Source of the DNA: Gigaspora margarita | Lineage: Eukaryota > Glomeromycota > Glomeromycetes > Diversisporales > Gigasporaceae | Assembly: GCA_009809945.1 (NCBI GenBank) | Contig: WTPW01000992.1 | Location: 126,381-190,380, forward strand | Direction: 5' to 3' | DNA: 64,000 bases | Position numbers and translations under genes: made by a program | Notes under the pieces: generated by a model | Seen by the model: only the letters and a program-made list of their open reading frames with translations | Told to the model about the DNA's origin: nothing | The model's database searches: none | Shown: positions 45,901-56,765 of the stretch, in pieces | How the letters are laid out: each line of letters opens with the position of its first letter | How positions within the stretch are numbered: position 1 is the stretch's first letter

Positions 45901-47582
45901 TTCACGAATTCTGCTGAGTGCTATCAGAACTAAATCCTGCAGACGAACTAACCCGAATGTTCAACGAAGCGGATTGGGAGTTGACTCCGAGTGTATTTGC
46001 AGAAATAGAGAAGAAATGGGGACCTTTCACCGTGGATCGGATGGCAAGTTACAGAACAAGGAAGGTCAGAAGGTTCAACAGTCAGTATTATTGTCCAGAA
46101 GCAGAGGAAGTGGATTGTTTTACCACAGACTGGAGGCACGAGAACAATTACATCTGCGCTCTGTTAAATATGATCCAAAAAGTTTTCAAACACGGAGTAC
46201 AATGTTGGGCACAAGCAACATTGATTGTGCCGGTATGGACCTCGGCTACATGGTGGCCTCTACTTCTTCAGAATCAAATCAAGATAATGGACCTCCCGCC
46301 AGCAGTGTTTTGTTTTCTACCGAATCCAGGAAGCAATTTGATACCAGAGCCGTGGAAAAATCAGGAATGGAGGTTTCGAGCAGTAAAAGTTTGTTTTTAA
46401 GAGCATTGTTGGAAAAAGCGCAATCGGTAATTGAGCCTAAATCAACATATGGAAAACGGCTTAGAGTATTATGGGAGGAGTTTGTAACGTTCTGTACAAA
46501 TCATAAACTAAACCCCTGCCTAGCAAATCCTGAATCCGTCCCAATGTTCCTTACCTGGTTAGATCTGTCTTCAAAAGCCCCAAAACTATGCTGGTATATA
46601 ATGGCAATTGGATATCACTACCGTAGGTTAGAGTTACTGGACCCAATACAAAACTTTAACGTTCAATGTCTTGTCAGAAACCTAATGAAACGAGCAGCTA
46701 TAGATAAAGAGGCGGTATGGCCACGAGACCCTTTCCCAGTAGAAGCCTTGCAGAACTATGTGGACAAATGGCCCTTAAAATCAACGGAACTAATTTGGAA
46801 AAGGGACTGTGCAATGGTGGCGCTAGGACTACGTACGATGAGAAGACTAGCAGAAATTTGTAATCTTAGAGTTGTAGACTTAAAAATGGAAGGAGGGTTT
46901 TTGTGGATTAGAATAAATAAATCAAAAACTGATCAATTTGCAAAAAGGAAATTCATACCTGTAGATCCTACAAACTCACTGTATTGTCCTGTAAAGCTAA
47001 TCTATAAATATCTAGAAGCAAGGGGAAAAGTTAAAAGTCAAGATTTCTTGTTTGTAAACGCGTCAGAGAAACGCATAACAGCAGGGATGGTAAACACAAC
47101 GGTAAAAAGAGTGACGAATCATGCAAAGTTGTGCGAGAAGTATTCAGGTCATAGTTTACGTATTGGTGGAGCGACTGGGCAATGAAAGCTGGATTAACAT
47201 TACCACAAATTATGAGTATAGGGGGATGGTTGTCAAATTCGGTAGAGCTTTATCTCCGTTCATGGTCAACAGCACTACAAAATACATCAGCAAAAATGGG
47301 ATTTTAAAAAAAAAAAAAAAAAAAAAAGGTAAAAAGGTAAAAAAAAAAAAAAACAAGGGGAGAGAAGAGAGGAAGTTTGGTTTTCTATGTTTTTCTTTGA
47401 TTTTTTTTGTCTCTCTTTTGTTTTTCTTCATTTTTTTTTTATTTTCTTTGCTTTTCTTTGATTTTCTTTCGTTTTCTTTTCTTTGTTTTCTTCTGTTGTT
47501 TCTTCTGTTTGTTTCTTCTGTTTGTTTTTTCTGCTTAGTTCCAAAAAAAAAAAAAAAAAAAAATACAGCGATTCTCTTTTGT

Positions 47583-48278
47583 CTCCCATTGTGTTTTTTC
47601 ATAAGTCAATAAAATTGATCCGAGCGAGAATAATAACCTGACGCATGACGATAGTTATGCTTAGGTTATTATCGTGAGGATCATCACATGTCAGAGAAAA
47701 GGGAATAATGTGAAAATCATTGTAGCAAAAGGCATTGTGCTATTTTGGGTTAGATTGGAATCATAGTGAAGAAGCGGGATTACTATTAAGGTTAAAGGGA
47801 AATCATTGTTGTGATTGTTAGGGTAAAAAAGGAAAAATTGAGAAATGGAATTATGGTATTTAAGGGTAAGTAAAGGAATGTGGGAAAGGCAGTGCTTTTT
47901 TCTTTCGCTGCCTGACTTTAGTCTGGCTCTTTCGAAAAGTGGTCCCACCCGGTCCCTCCCAAAAAAAAAAAAAAAAAAGTGGGGGAAAAAAACAAGTAAA
48001 AATTGCATAGAAATTGCATAAAAATTGCATGCACATGCCGATTCTCTTGAAGTTCACCACATGACTTGTACGATTGAGAAAGGAAATGGTCTAATAACAT
48101 GTTGGCTGTAGTTTGTGAAATGATGGCAGATTGAGAAATAGTTGTAAATTGTTGAATGGTGGAAATAAGGAAATAAGAAAATTGTAATTTGTGATGTCAT
48201 GGGGCATGAGCCGCAGCAAGGCACTACTCCCATTGTGTTTTTTTATAAGTCAATAAAATTGATCCGAGCGAGAATAAT
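47583..48278 (+). repeat. B1-A2-B2 terminal block of the retroelement
   Basis: B1 and B2 share CTCCCATTGTGTTTTTT and AATTGATCCGAGCGAGAATA. A2 repeats the left-end sequence, and a segment of about 270 bp unique to this end lies between A2 and B2. Poly(A)-like tracts occur at about 47540 and 47960. Confidence 0.7.
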
Positions 48279-48747
48279 GAATTATCTAAAGATCTTATGC
48301 AATATATTGCAGCAGATTTAATTTATCATTCCAATTCATTTTTGCTATTGTATGTAGATTTTTGTGCAAACAACCTAATAATGCATATTTCATGACAAGA
48401 ATATAATCTTTAGAAACATCATCCCTTGATATACCAAAACATTTTAAAATGTTGAGACTTTAAGACCGATATTACAATATTGTTAAGAAAAAATAAGTTA
48501 GCATAAATAACAAAGAATCATGTGATTAACAACAATATTTCATAAAAATTACCTTAATGATAAATTCTTCGCAATAATTATGTAATTTAAATGCAACAGA
48601 TTCCAATATATTTTGAATTTTATCATACCATTCAGCATAATATACAGTTGCAAATCTACCTTTACCTATCTCAATTATATTTTTAAATTCATTATAAGAA
48701 ATCCAAGATATCTGATATTTATTTTCGAATTTAACTACAAATAACTG

Positions 48748-49030
48748 GTGGTGATAATCACCGATGTGTAATTAGCCAATAACGATAAAACAAAAAAATT
48801 TATTTCAGGGTTAGGGCGAGGCCTGGGATTATAGAAGGGTGTATGATATATGCAAAATTTAGAAATGAATTTTTTTTGCTAGAATGTTGAAGGTAGTTTC
48901 ATAGACGAATTCTTGAGATATTGGCATTTTTTCAAAAAAAAATCTTTATTTTTGTTACACAAACTAATTTGCATGTTACACCTGATCCTGCAAATTTATT
49001 GGCTAATTACACACCGGTGATGATCACTGC
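48748..49030. mobile_element. Foldback/MITE-like element in the kinase gene
   Basis: The arms of about 38 bp face inward: CTGGTGGTGATAATCACCG with TGTGTAATTAGCCAATAA on the left, and the reverse complement of CAGCAGTGATCATCACCGG with TGTGTAATTAGCCAAT on the right. It lies between two kinase coding segments on the minus strand. The interior is non-coding. Target duplication is unclear. Confidence 0.65.
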
Positions 49031-49561
49031 TGGTTATAGTTAGTAAAATTCTTTATTTTCTAATAATATTTTTTTCAAGTTGTCATAAATTTCTGAATTA
49101 TATCCACTCGTTTGTGCCTATAATTTATTTGTTAAATTTAGTAATAAATAATAAATAATTTAATATCTAACTTATAAATTTTATAAAAATTAACAATAAT
49201 ATAATACCTATTGTTAAATCCTTTTCTCTATCGACCATTTAAAGTAGTTAATAAATAAGTATATATTATATTATCTACCGATATATAATAAATGGGTATT
49301 TTATGTATTTTATAGTTATTGATCTGGAGATATCAAGTCAATCAATTGTATACCAATATCAGGTGTAACTCTCTTTTTTCATGTCTAGAAGATACTCTTA
49401 TGAATTCACTTTTCTAAACAATTATAGGATATCGCTCTAATATTATTCTAACTTTAAACATGACATTAAATTATTATTCTTTTGTTTACAATTACACTTG
49501 ATCTTATGATTGAATTGTGATATGTCTCAATTCACTAGCTCAAATTTAAATTCTATATTTA

Positions 49562-49985
49562 CCTTTGATACCAGTATTTGACTTTATCCAGATCTCTTGT
49601 TATTCCAATTTCATTTCGATAACATTCTGCAACTGAAGACATTCCATTAGCGCTCCTCATTTCTGCAGATTTTTGATAATAAATGAATGCTTTGTGTTCA
49701 TCTTTTTCAACTCCAATTCCTCTTCGATAACAATTTTCAACTGTAACAAATAATGTTGGAGATTGTTACCAAAGAGGAATTGGAGTTGAANGNGATGAAA
49801 ATAAGGCATTCGTTTATTATTAAAAATTTGCAAANATGGGTGACAAAAGCNGAACATATAATGTCGAGTTCCCCATCTCTGCAGATTTTTGATAATAAGC
49901 GAATGACTTATTTTCATCCTTTTCAACTCCAATTCCTTTTTCATAACAATATCCAACACTATTTGTTNCATCTGCGTTCCCNATT
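49562..49985. pseudogene. Inverted Sel1-repeat fragments with ambiguous bases
   Basis: From 49741 to about 49562 (minus) the frame reads CYRRGIGVEKDEHKAFIYYQ, then KSAEM, VAECYRNEIGITRDL and KVKYWYQR before a stop, the end of a Sel1 protein. From 49744 to 49861 (plus) is another unit (VGDCYQRGIGVE, then DENKAFVYY). From 49985 to 49862 (minus) is a third unit. The head-to-head order and six or more N bases in 250 bp suggest a collapsed or misassembled repeat. Confidence 0.6.
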
Positions 49986-49999
49986 TCTGCAGTTAGTTT

Positions 50000-50290
50000 G
50001 TATTGGAATAATCATGAATTACTATAAAAATTCTATTGCAAAACTTATTTACTATTCCAGTGAAACACAGTATGCAGTTAAAGTCTTTCATGAGTTATTG
50101 TTAAAAATTATGTTATAGAACTCGTTTACTAATGTAAAATACAGTTGTTAAGGTTGAGATGGTTTGCATTGGAATTTTGTTATTTCTACTGCAAAAAATC
50201 CCAGTAGCACATTGTAGTGGGTTGATTTAGGTTGTAAAATTTCTGTTTACTGATTATTGTAAAAATCATGTTACAAACCTTATTACAGAA
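50000..50290. repeat. Second block of the 100-bp degenerate repeat
   Basis: AGTTTGTATTGGAATAATCA, ATTCTATTGCAAAACTT, TTTACTATTCCAGTG and CACAGTATGCAGTTAAAG match the units at 40930-42100. About two and a half copies are present. Confidence 0.5.
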
Positions 50291-50295
50291 CGTGG

Positions 50296-50478
50296 ATGAA
50301 GAAAAGTAATGTGGCAGTGCTAAACTATATATTTAGAACTGATCATCAAATTCTTCACTTTCTTGCCTTTGAAGATCAGTCAGGAACGATCTGGTCGATC
50401 CCAGAAGCACAGCCATTGATCCTAATTGGGCAAGCAGATAGGCTGATCCCACATGGATTGCCACATGAAAATAAATAA
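50296..50478 (+). CDS. Small unrecognised open frame, GC-richer than flanks
   Basis: Sixty residues from ATG 50296 to TAA 50476-50478, with a balanced composition (FLAFEDQSGTIWSIPEAQPL, then ILIGQADRLIPHG). It stands out from the AT-rich flanks. No family is recognised and no splice partners are evident. It may be a fragment of a longer gene or chance. Confidence 0.25.
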   Translation: MKKSNVAVLNYIFRTDHQILHFLAFEDQSGTIWSIPEAQPLILIGQADRLIPHGLPHENK

Positions 50479-50499
50479 GTACAATAACTAACAATTTTA

Positions 50500-51265
50500 A
50501 TTAGTTGCCTAGTTGGGTTGTTGACAATCATTAACAAATTGCCATTGTAGGGTTAACACAAGAAGTGCGGCATGAATGTATGCGCATTTATCATTCTGCA
50601 AGAACCAAGTTTCGCACCAGAACCCTCCCAACCCGATAGAATCCTGTCATAAATTGATTAATTTTCGACTCGTGATCTTCCTGTATAAACCAGTTTATCA
50701 CGTATAATGATAGTCAAATGACAAAATAAGGCAACAACGAACAAATTCATTCAAATCCTTCGTTACAGCTTCTCGCTATTTCTTTGCAGATCAGTGATTA
50801 TCAATTCATCTAACCATTAAAAAATCTGACAAAAACAAAAAAATAATAGAGAATAACACACAATGCTACAAATAAATATAGGATGAAATGTTCATAAAAA
50901 CCATAAAATATATATATCGATACGTACCGATCACTTTTTAACGATTCGAAAGGATTTTTTTTTTTTTTCTTTTCTTCTCGTTCAAAACCTAATACTATAC
51001 ATATCTAGATCTAGATCTGGATCTAGTTCTAGATCTAGATCTGGATCTGGATCTAGTTCTAGATCTAGATCTAGTATAAAAAAACGTAAAAAAGCAAATT
51101 TCCTTTTTTGAATATTGCAAGGAAATTATTTTGATGATCAAATGTACAAGGATATCACAAATTACCATAAGCAGCAGAACCACCAACCGTTTATAGCAAT
51201 GGCTTATTACACCACATTACACAGCTTAACTATTTTTGGGATAATGGACCAAGGAAAATTAAATA
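50500..51265. other. Intergenic stretch
   Basis: No gene is supported. The only distinct feature is the hexanucleotide array at 51003-51076. Confidence 0.35.
51003..51076. repeat. TCTAGA/TCTGGA hexanucleotide array
   Basis: About twelve hexamer units of the types TCTAGA, TCTGGA and TCTAGT in tandem. On the minus strand it would encode Arg-Ser/Thr dipeptides, but no gene context is present. Confidence 0.8.
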
Positions 51266-51269
51266 TTTG

Positions 51270-51530
51270 TTAATAATCCAAATTAGCTCAAATTTTTACT
51301 GCAATAATATATTTATTCAACTATAATATATTAAAATTTCAGCCAATTTGGATTGATAGTTCTTGAGAAATTGTTTGTAAGCAATAGTTAATTTTTTTAA
51401 AAAATAACCATTGTTTATTAGTGATTTTTTGAGAATCATTGATCCAAATTGGCTGAAATTTTAATATATTATAGTTGAATAAATATATTATTTGCAGTAA
51501 AAATTTGAGCTGATTTTGTTTAGTACTTAT
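51270..51530. mobile_element. Foldback/MITE-like element
   Basis: The left arm (AGCTCAAATTTTTACTGCAA through ATTTCAGCCAATTTGGAT) is matched by a near-perfect reverse complement at about 51440-51520. The arms are about 90 bp with only a few differences. It is non-coding. Confidence 0.75.
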
Positions 51531-51664
51531 TGAGAAAATGTCTGTCAAAATTTGAAAAAATCTAACAAATGTTTGTTATATATCATTAATGATCAATAAT
51601 GATAATACTCAGCAATCTAGTGATTACTATCGATATATATCACCTCTGAAATTTTGCTGATGCC

Positions 51665-51830
51665 GCCTAAAAGGTCAAATACTGAAAATTTATAACCCTG
51701 GAAGGATATAGTCTCAAAAGATTACAATTACCTTCTGGAATTATGATTTTTGGAATGATGACCTTTTAGTAATATAACCTTTCAGATTGTAGTTTTTTAG
51801 GATTGTAATCACAAGACCCATATTTAAATA
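51665..51830. repeat. Degenerate short repeat (AGATTATAATT-type), left block
   Basis: Variants of TTTTGGGATTATAATCTTTC repeat on both strands at about 12-20 bp spacing. Similar blocks lie at 52930-53055 and about 38570-38640, so this repeat brackets the foldback core at 51984-52929. Confidence 0.45.
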
Positions 51831-51983
51831 GGCATAAGCAAGAGGTAAAGTAGAAAATAATTATTGTAACTGATACTTTAACCATGATATACCAATTGAG
51901 CAAAAAGTAGACAACCAAGCCATATCAGTCATCCGATTTGTCACACAATATTAAATGTAAATTTCGTCTATATGAAATTTTAA

Positions 51984-52929
51984 AAATTTACATATAAAAT
52001 TACTATAAACTTTGAAGCAATGATGTTTCTCAACCTACATATTAATTTAAAATTAAATTTCGCGATTACATAGAGCAAAAGGAGGCGAATAAAAAAACCT
52101 TCCTGCCAAGTCACAGTTCTGCCGTTTTTGCACAAAACGAAAACGTAACTTCGCCAAAAACCAATATTTTTGATTTTAATATGAGAAGCATATGTAAAAT
52201 CATGCTCTGAACAACTTTACTTAGTCGACGGAAGTGGGTTACCTTGTAAGAAAAATGGGTTATCTATGTACTAAAGTTAAATTTATCATTTTTCATTATT
52301 GAACTCTTTTTCCTTATTAGGTAACCTACTTTGGGCTCTTAAGCAAAGTTGTTCAGCACGTAATTTTACATCACATTTGAGGTTGAAACGCGCTTTTCGG
52401 ACGTTTTTTAAGTGAAAAATGGGGTTAAAGTTAGAAAAAATTTTTTTCTAAAAAATTTTTTTAGAAAAAAAATTTTTTTCTAACTTTAACCCCATTTTTC
52501 ACTTAGAAAACGTCCGAAAAGCGCGTTTCAACCTCAAATGTGATGTAAAATTACGTGCCGAACAACTTTGCTTAAGAGCCCAAAGTAGGTTACCTAATAA
52601 GGAAAAAGAGTTCAATAATGAAAAATGATAAATTTTAACTTTAGTACATAGATAACCCATTTTTCTTACAAGGTAACCCACTTCCGTCGACTAAGTAAAG
52701 TTGTTCAGAGCATGATTTTACATATGCTTCTCATCTTAAAATCAAAAATATTGGTTTTTGGCGAAGTTACGTTTTCGTTTTGTGCAAAAACGGCCGAACT
52801 GTGGCTTGGGAGGAAGGTTTTTTTATTCGCCTCCTTTTGCTCTATGTAATCGCGAAATTTAATTTTAAATTAATATGTAGGTTGAGAAACATCATTGCTT
52901 CAAAGTTTATAGTAATTTTATATGTAAAT
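51984..52929. mobile_element. Large foldback, second copy of the hAT element core
   Basis: Two arms of about 470 bp meet near 52450 in an A/T tract and are almost perfect reverse complements. The outer ends are TTTACATATAAAATTACTAT and its complement. The arms match the inner arms of 26479-27752 at roughly 85-90% by eye (TAAGAAAAATGGGTTATCTA, TAGGTAACCTACTTTGGGCT). The GGACAT-rich hAT ends are absent here. It is non-coding, and a transcript would fold into a long double-stranded RNA. Confidence 0.8.
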
Positions 52930-53284
52930 TGGAATTTCAGAATTATAATCTTTTAGAATTTTAAATATTTAGTTTTTAAAATATTATGCTTTGGGATTTT
53001 GATTCTTTAGAGTTTAGTGTATCAGAATTTAGACCTTCAGAATATTGACCCAAACCTATCTATAGTACTGTAGATACATATTACTTTGATTATATTATGC
53101 TCTCAAAAAATAGAGAAATTATATAGTATATTTGGATATTACTATATTAAGGATATAGAATTGAATTTTTAAAAAGATTATTAAAATTAGTATTATATCC
53201 AAATATTATATAACCAAAGTGATATGTATCAAAAAAATTTAATTATACAAATAGTTCAAATTATTAATTATACCAATTAAAAAT

Positions 53285-53904
53285 ATACTAACAACTGCAT
53301 GATATGAATCAATAGTAGTTATGGCTTTACCTGGTTCTAAAAATAACCATTCCTGGACTTCTATTTGGTACTACTCATGCCAGTGTGCAACAGTTATCAT
53401 AACCTCACTACTATGATAATGTGCACCATTGTCAGATATAATATGAATCCACTCAGGCTTTTTTCCATTGAAGTAAAAACTGCATCAAAGCATGATACTG
53501 TAAATCAGGCATCTTGTTTTGTATCAGTTGACCAATTGTCATATGCACTAACTTCTAAAGGTTGTTCTTTTTCATCTAATGTAAAAACTAAAATAGTGAA
53601 GAGAGTCCATTCATGTTTTTCAAAAAATTGTTGTTTAGTTTCTCATGCTGATTTTGGTAATATTTGCATTTTATAATTAGCTATAATTACAGTACCATTT
53701 TTATTAATGCTGTTTAATAGAAAATTTTTAAAAAACAAAAAAAAATTTGTATTGGCTTAATCTGGGCATTTAAATATGCTTTTTTTGCTTGATGGGCCCA
53801 ATAATATTTTAATTTTGCTTGGTCCTGATCTAATTGTTCATGTTCAATTTCAAGTTGAGTTCATAAAGATTTGAATAACTAAAAAATAAATTACAATTGT
53901 TATC
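53285..53904 (-). pseudogene. Transposase-like gene relic, 3' part
   Basis: The minus-strand sequence reads LEIEHEQLDQDQAKLKYYWA, HQAKKAYLNAQIK, VIIANYKMQILPKSA, ETKQQFFEKHEWTLFTILVF, VSAYDNWSTDTKQDA, SDNGAHYH-like, WYQIEVQEWLFLEPGKA and IDSYHAVVS. This order fits a multicopy Glomeromycotina family with a possible acidic triad (N/D in ANYKM, D in SDNG, E in EPG). A DDE-type transposase is therefore plausible but not proven. Several stops and shifts are present, and the copy ends near 53285, where relatives continue (compare 36225-36600). The upstream half continues at 57745. Confidence 0.55.
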
Positions 53905-54528
53905 TAGATTCTCGAAATAGTGGGCCAGGGCACGCTATTTTGAATACGTGGGTGCTATTTTGAGTACGCACATGGGCGTTATTTTGAATATATAGTTAAT
54001 TTTTTAGAAACTGGTTTTTCCAAAATAACACCCATGAGCAGTATTTTTGGATATAGCGAACACAGCATAGTTAAGCATTTTCTATCTTGTGTCTTTCCAT
54101 TTAAAGAATGTTGGCATCTAAGATCTGCAAAAATAAATAGTTAAATCATCTTCCATGATATATATAAGAAAAACTGAAAAAAAAATTTTGCTGAATTTCA
54201 CAATTATATTCAAATAAAGCATTTACAAGTTTCGTATTAATTTATCAAACAGTTTTTTTCTACAGTATATGACCAAGATAGTCATATGTAATAGCAAATT
54301 TTATTTCATAACAAGTCGTAAGATCGTAACAGATTATCTGATTTTGGGGTTTTTTTCGCACATTTTTTGTCCTTTATACTTTTAAAAAAAAAAAACTGAT
54401 GTATATTAATGAAATTGATCTGGGCCACTATGGCTTAATCAAATTAATGTGCAGGATTTTTTTTTATTTAGTAACACTAAATTTTTATATATATAAGATA
54501 ATTTACGTGTTTCGCGAACAAATAAACA

Positions 54529-55980
54529 TGGAAGATTTAGTTCGCACAAATAGAAGTTTTACCATCACATTTAAACTTGAAGTTATAGCATATGTGGAAG
54601 ACAACTCGAATCGCAGCACGGCAAAGTTTTATAATATTGCCTGAAAAAGAGTTCAAGAATGGAGAAAGCAGAAAACAGAACTTGAGGCTGCACCAAACAA
54701 AGATCAAGCATGAGTCCTCAATGGTCGTGGGTAAAAAGCTATGTACCCTGCATTAGAAAAAGAACTATTAGATTATATAAAAAAAAATAGGAAGAAAATA
54801 TGGCAGTCACGACACTTATGGTTAGGAGGAAAGCTAAAGAGTTAGGAGAAGTGCTTGGTGTTGAAAATGCCCAGTTTTCACGTGGTTAGGTTGTACATTT
54901 TAAGAATCAGCACAATCTGGTGAAACGTGCTCGCACACAAATTGCACAGAAGCTTCCTGAGGATTTACCCTTAGTTGTTACAGACTTCCTTAAAAAGGCG
55001 CGTGAAAAGACTATGGGTATAGAAAAAAAATTTATTATTTCTTTTGACGAAACTCCGATGTGGTTCGATATGCCTGGGGTTCAACACTTGAGTTTCAAGG
55101 TACCCACGAAGTTCCAATTAAAACTACGGGAAGCAATAAAGTGCGATTTACCATAGTTCTAGGTTATACAGCTTCAGGAGACAAACTCCTGCCCACCATA
55201 ATTTTTAAATTAAAAAAGAAGCCCAGAGGCAAGTTCCCCTGAGACCTTGTAGTGACAACAGCACCATATGCCAATATGATAGGAAATTTAATAATTTTCA
55301 CTTACATACTGCAAGTTATTCGGGCAAGGCCCAATGGATTTTTTAAAAATAAGGGTGTAATTTTTGTTGATCGGCATCGCAGTCATGTCCATGATGATGT
55401 AGTTAGAGCGTTGAATAATGAAGGTTTGAAGTTTTAGAAATACCCGGAGGAACGACGAGTGTTTTGCAGCCACTTGATGTTCAATAAACAAACCTTTTAA
55501 GAGTGGAATGAGAAAAAGGTGGAAAGAATGGATGGAAAATAGAAAAAAGGAATTCACTGCAAAAGAAACCACAAAAAGGCCTCATACGAGCTCGTTAGTG
55601 AATGGGTATCCAAAATGTGGAAGGAAATTAGTAAAAGCGTCTTGGTTAAGTCTTTTGAATCAACTGGTCTTACTTTGAAACCCGATGGCAATGAAGATCA
55701 CAAGGTATCGCACTGTCTTAAGGCGATTATTGAAAATCGTATAACTATATTGATAGAGATGAATTGTTAAATGAAGAGAGTGTGCATTCAGAAGAAGAAG
55801 TTGATGATGATGAGGAGAATGAAGATGTAATGGATATGGATATGAGTAATGTAGATATAGATAATATGGATATTGATGATATAGACAATAATATATTGTA
55901 TGATGAAAATTCAGTGAATGATGAGGATGAATTCATGCTAGATAATTATATGACAGATAACGAGTGTTATGGTAATTATC
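54529..55980 (+). pseudogene. Pogo-like DDD transposase relic
   Basis: It starts MEDLVRTNRSFTITFKLEVI, a CENP-B/pogo-type helix-turn-helix, followed after a stop by RVQEWRKQK. The catalytic core holds the acidic triad: first D in SFDETPMWFDMPG (about 55045), second D in IFVDRHRSH (about 55365), third D in SVLQPLDV (about 55470). FKGTHEVPIK-like and TASGDKLLPTIIFK segments lie between, in more than one frame. An acidic C-terminal tail (SEEEVDDDEENED) is typical of this group. I count at least eight stops or frame changes, so it is inactive. Confidence 0.75.
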
Positions 55981-56109
55981 TACACATTATAACATTAATA
56001 TATTACTTTTCTGTTCATTGCATATACTCCAAATTATTAGAATAAATTCGTTCATAAAACGATTCACATACTATACTACTAATAGTTATTTGCTAGTGCT
56101 AAACGGTAA

Positions 56110-56765
56110 GTGTAAAGCCCATTGTTGACCTATGAAAATACACAAAAACGGGCATAACTCTCGATCCAATAATCAGAATTCGATGAAACAACTACCATTC
56201 GACTCAGCTCATCGAGACGGTTCGAATGAGCTATAGATCTTCTCTGTATGACCACTGGTTGTCAAGATCGGAACCAATGAACAATCAAATACAGGATCTA
56301 CAATTTGATTGGCTAGGAGATCTACTGCGCGCCAAAGTGCATATATGGCATTTATAAAACATGTCATATTTATAGCATATATACTCTATATTTTATTTAT
56401 AACACATATGTCATTTATTTCATATATTACATGTATATTATTTATACTATATATTTTATTAGTAGTAGATATAGCATTTATTGCACATGTAATAGATATA
56501 GCCCGTTACATTTGTGAAAAACAAAAATGTATAAAAGCAGCCGATGTGGACCCCAAGTTCAACATCAAGTCTTCATACTCTTTCAATAAATAAAACATTT
56601 ATTTACTACACAAATTAAACAGTTACTAGTATCTTCATATACTTTTAATTGTTGCCTCTTTCATAATTGCAAATTACCATAAATCTTCTTTGTTAAGTTT
56701 TCTTGAAAAACGCCTTTCGACTTAGTTAAATCACAGTAACAAGTGAGGTTACACAAAGTGATCAC
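56110..56765 (+). mobile_element. Possible solo LTR (fossil) inside the pogo element
   Basis: A segment starting TGTAAAGCCC and ending GGTTACACA contains TATAAAAG at about 56530 and, 55 bp on, CAATAAATAAAAC, a promoter-plus-polyadenylation layout typical of LTRs. It is GC-richer than its surroundings in parts. Target duplication is not convincing (an AAGTG occurs at both edges), and no internal retroelement region is adjacent. This is a tentative call. Confidence 0.3.

Larger units (their letters stand above)
42881..48278 (+). mobile_element. Tyrosine-recombinase retrotransposon, Ngaro/DIRS type (fossil)
   Basis: A fossil of about 5.4 kb inside the kinase gene. The ends form split direct repeats in the order A1 (about 42881-43188), internal region, B1 (about 47583-47634), A2 (about 47632-47940), B2 (about 48227-48278), the arrangement known for Ngaro elements. 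Internal parts in order: Gag-like region with an N-terminal SAP-like motif (about 43.3 kb) and a CCHC zinc knuckle (about 44.3 kb), reverse transcriptase (about 44.8-45.3 kb), RNase H (about 45.6-45.85 kb) and tyrosine recombinase (about 46.4-47.28 kb). It looks broken, with several breaks. A1 and A2 differ at about ten positions in 300, so the insertion seems fairly young. Each A copy starts with a stem-loop (42881-42919). Confidence 0.8.
42385..49238 (-). pseudogene. TKL-like protein kinase gene, split by two insertions
   Basis: The start is ATG 49238-49236 (MVDREKDLTIG), followed by an intron. The next segment (GYNSEIYDNLKKILLENKE) ends at a foldback element. The N-lobe is at about 48750-48553: EIGKGRFATVYYAEW (glycine loop) and SVAFK (ATP-binding lysine). 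The helix C to hinge region lies at about 48450-48290 (CFGISRDDVSKDYILVMKYA). A 5.4-kb retroelement (42881-48278) follows. The C-lobe resumes at 42880: PIHRDLH (catalytic loop), IADLGLS (DFG position as DLG), LPYIAPEV, SDIYSFGIIIWE and CRHTDPENRP, ending at 42385. This is the amplified kinase family of Rhizophagus; substrates are unknown. One stop lies near 48300 and another near 49050, at the edge of the foldback element, besides the insertions. Confidence 0.8.

Noticed and set aside
47210-47602. Lysine-rich 130-codon minus-strand frame
   Set aside because: It comes from poly-T/TTTCTTTG low-complexity sequence at the 3' side of the retroelement.
50995-51186. Arg-Ser-rich frame resembling an SR protein
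   Set aside because: It is a direct translation of the TCTAGA/TCTGGA hexamer array with no gene around it.
53365-53676. 103-codon plus-strand open frame
   Set aside because: It is the antisense shadow of the transposase-like relic, which has recognisable motifs on the minus strand.
56309-56593. Hydrophobic 94-codon frame resembling a membrane protein
   Set aside because: The hydrophobicity comes from an ATATATTT/CATTTAT-rich low-complexity tract inside a probable LTR.
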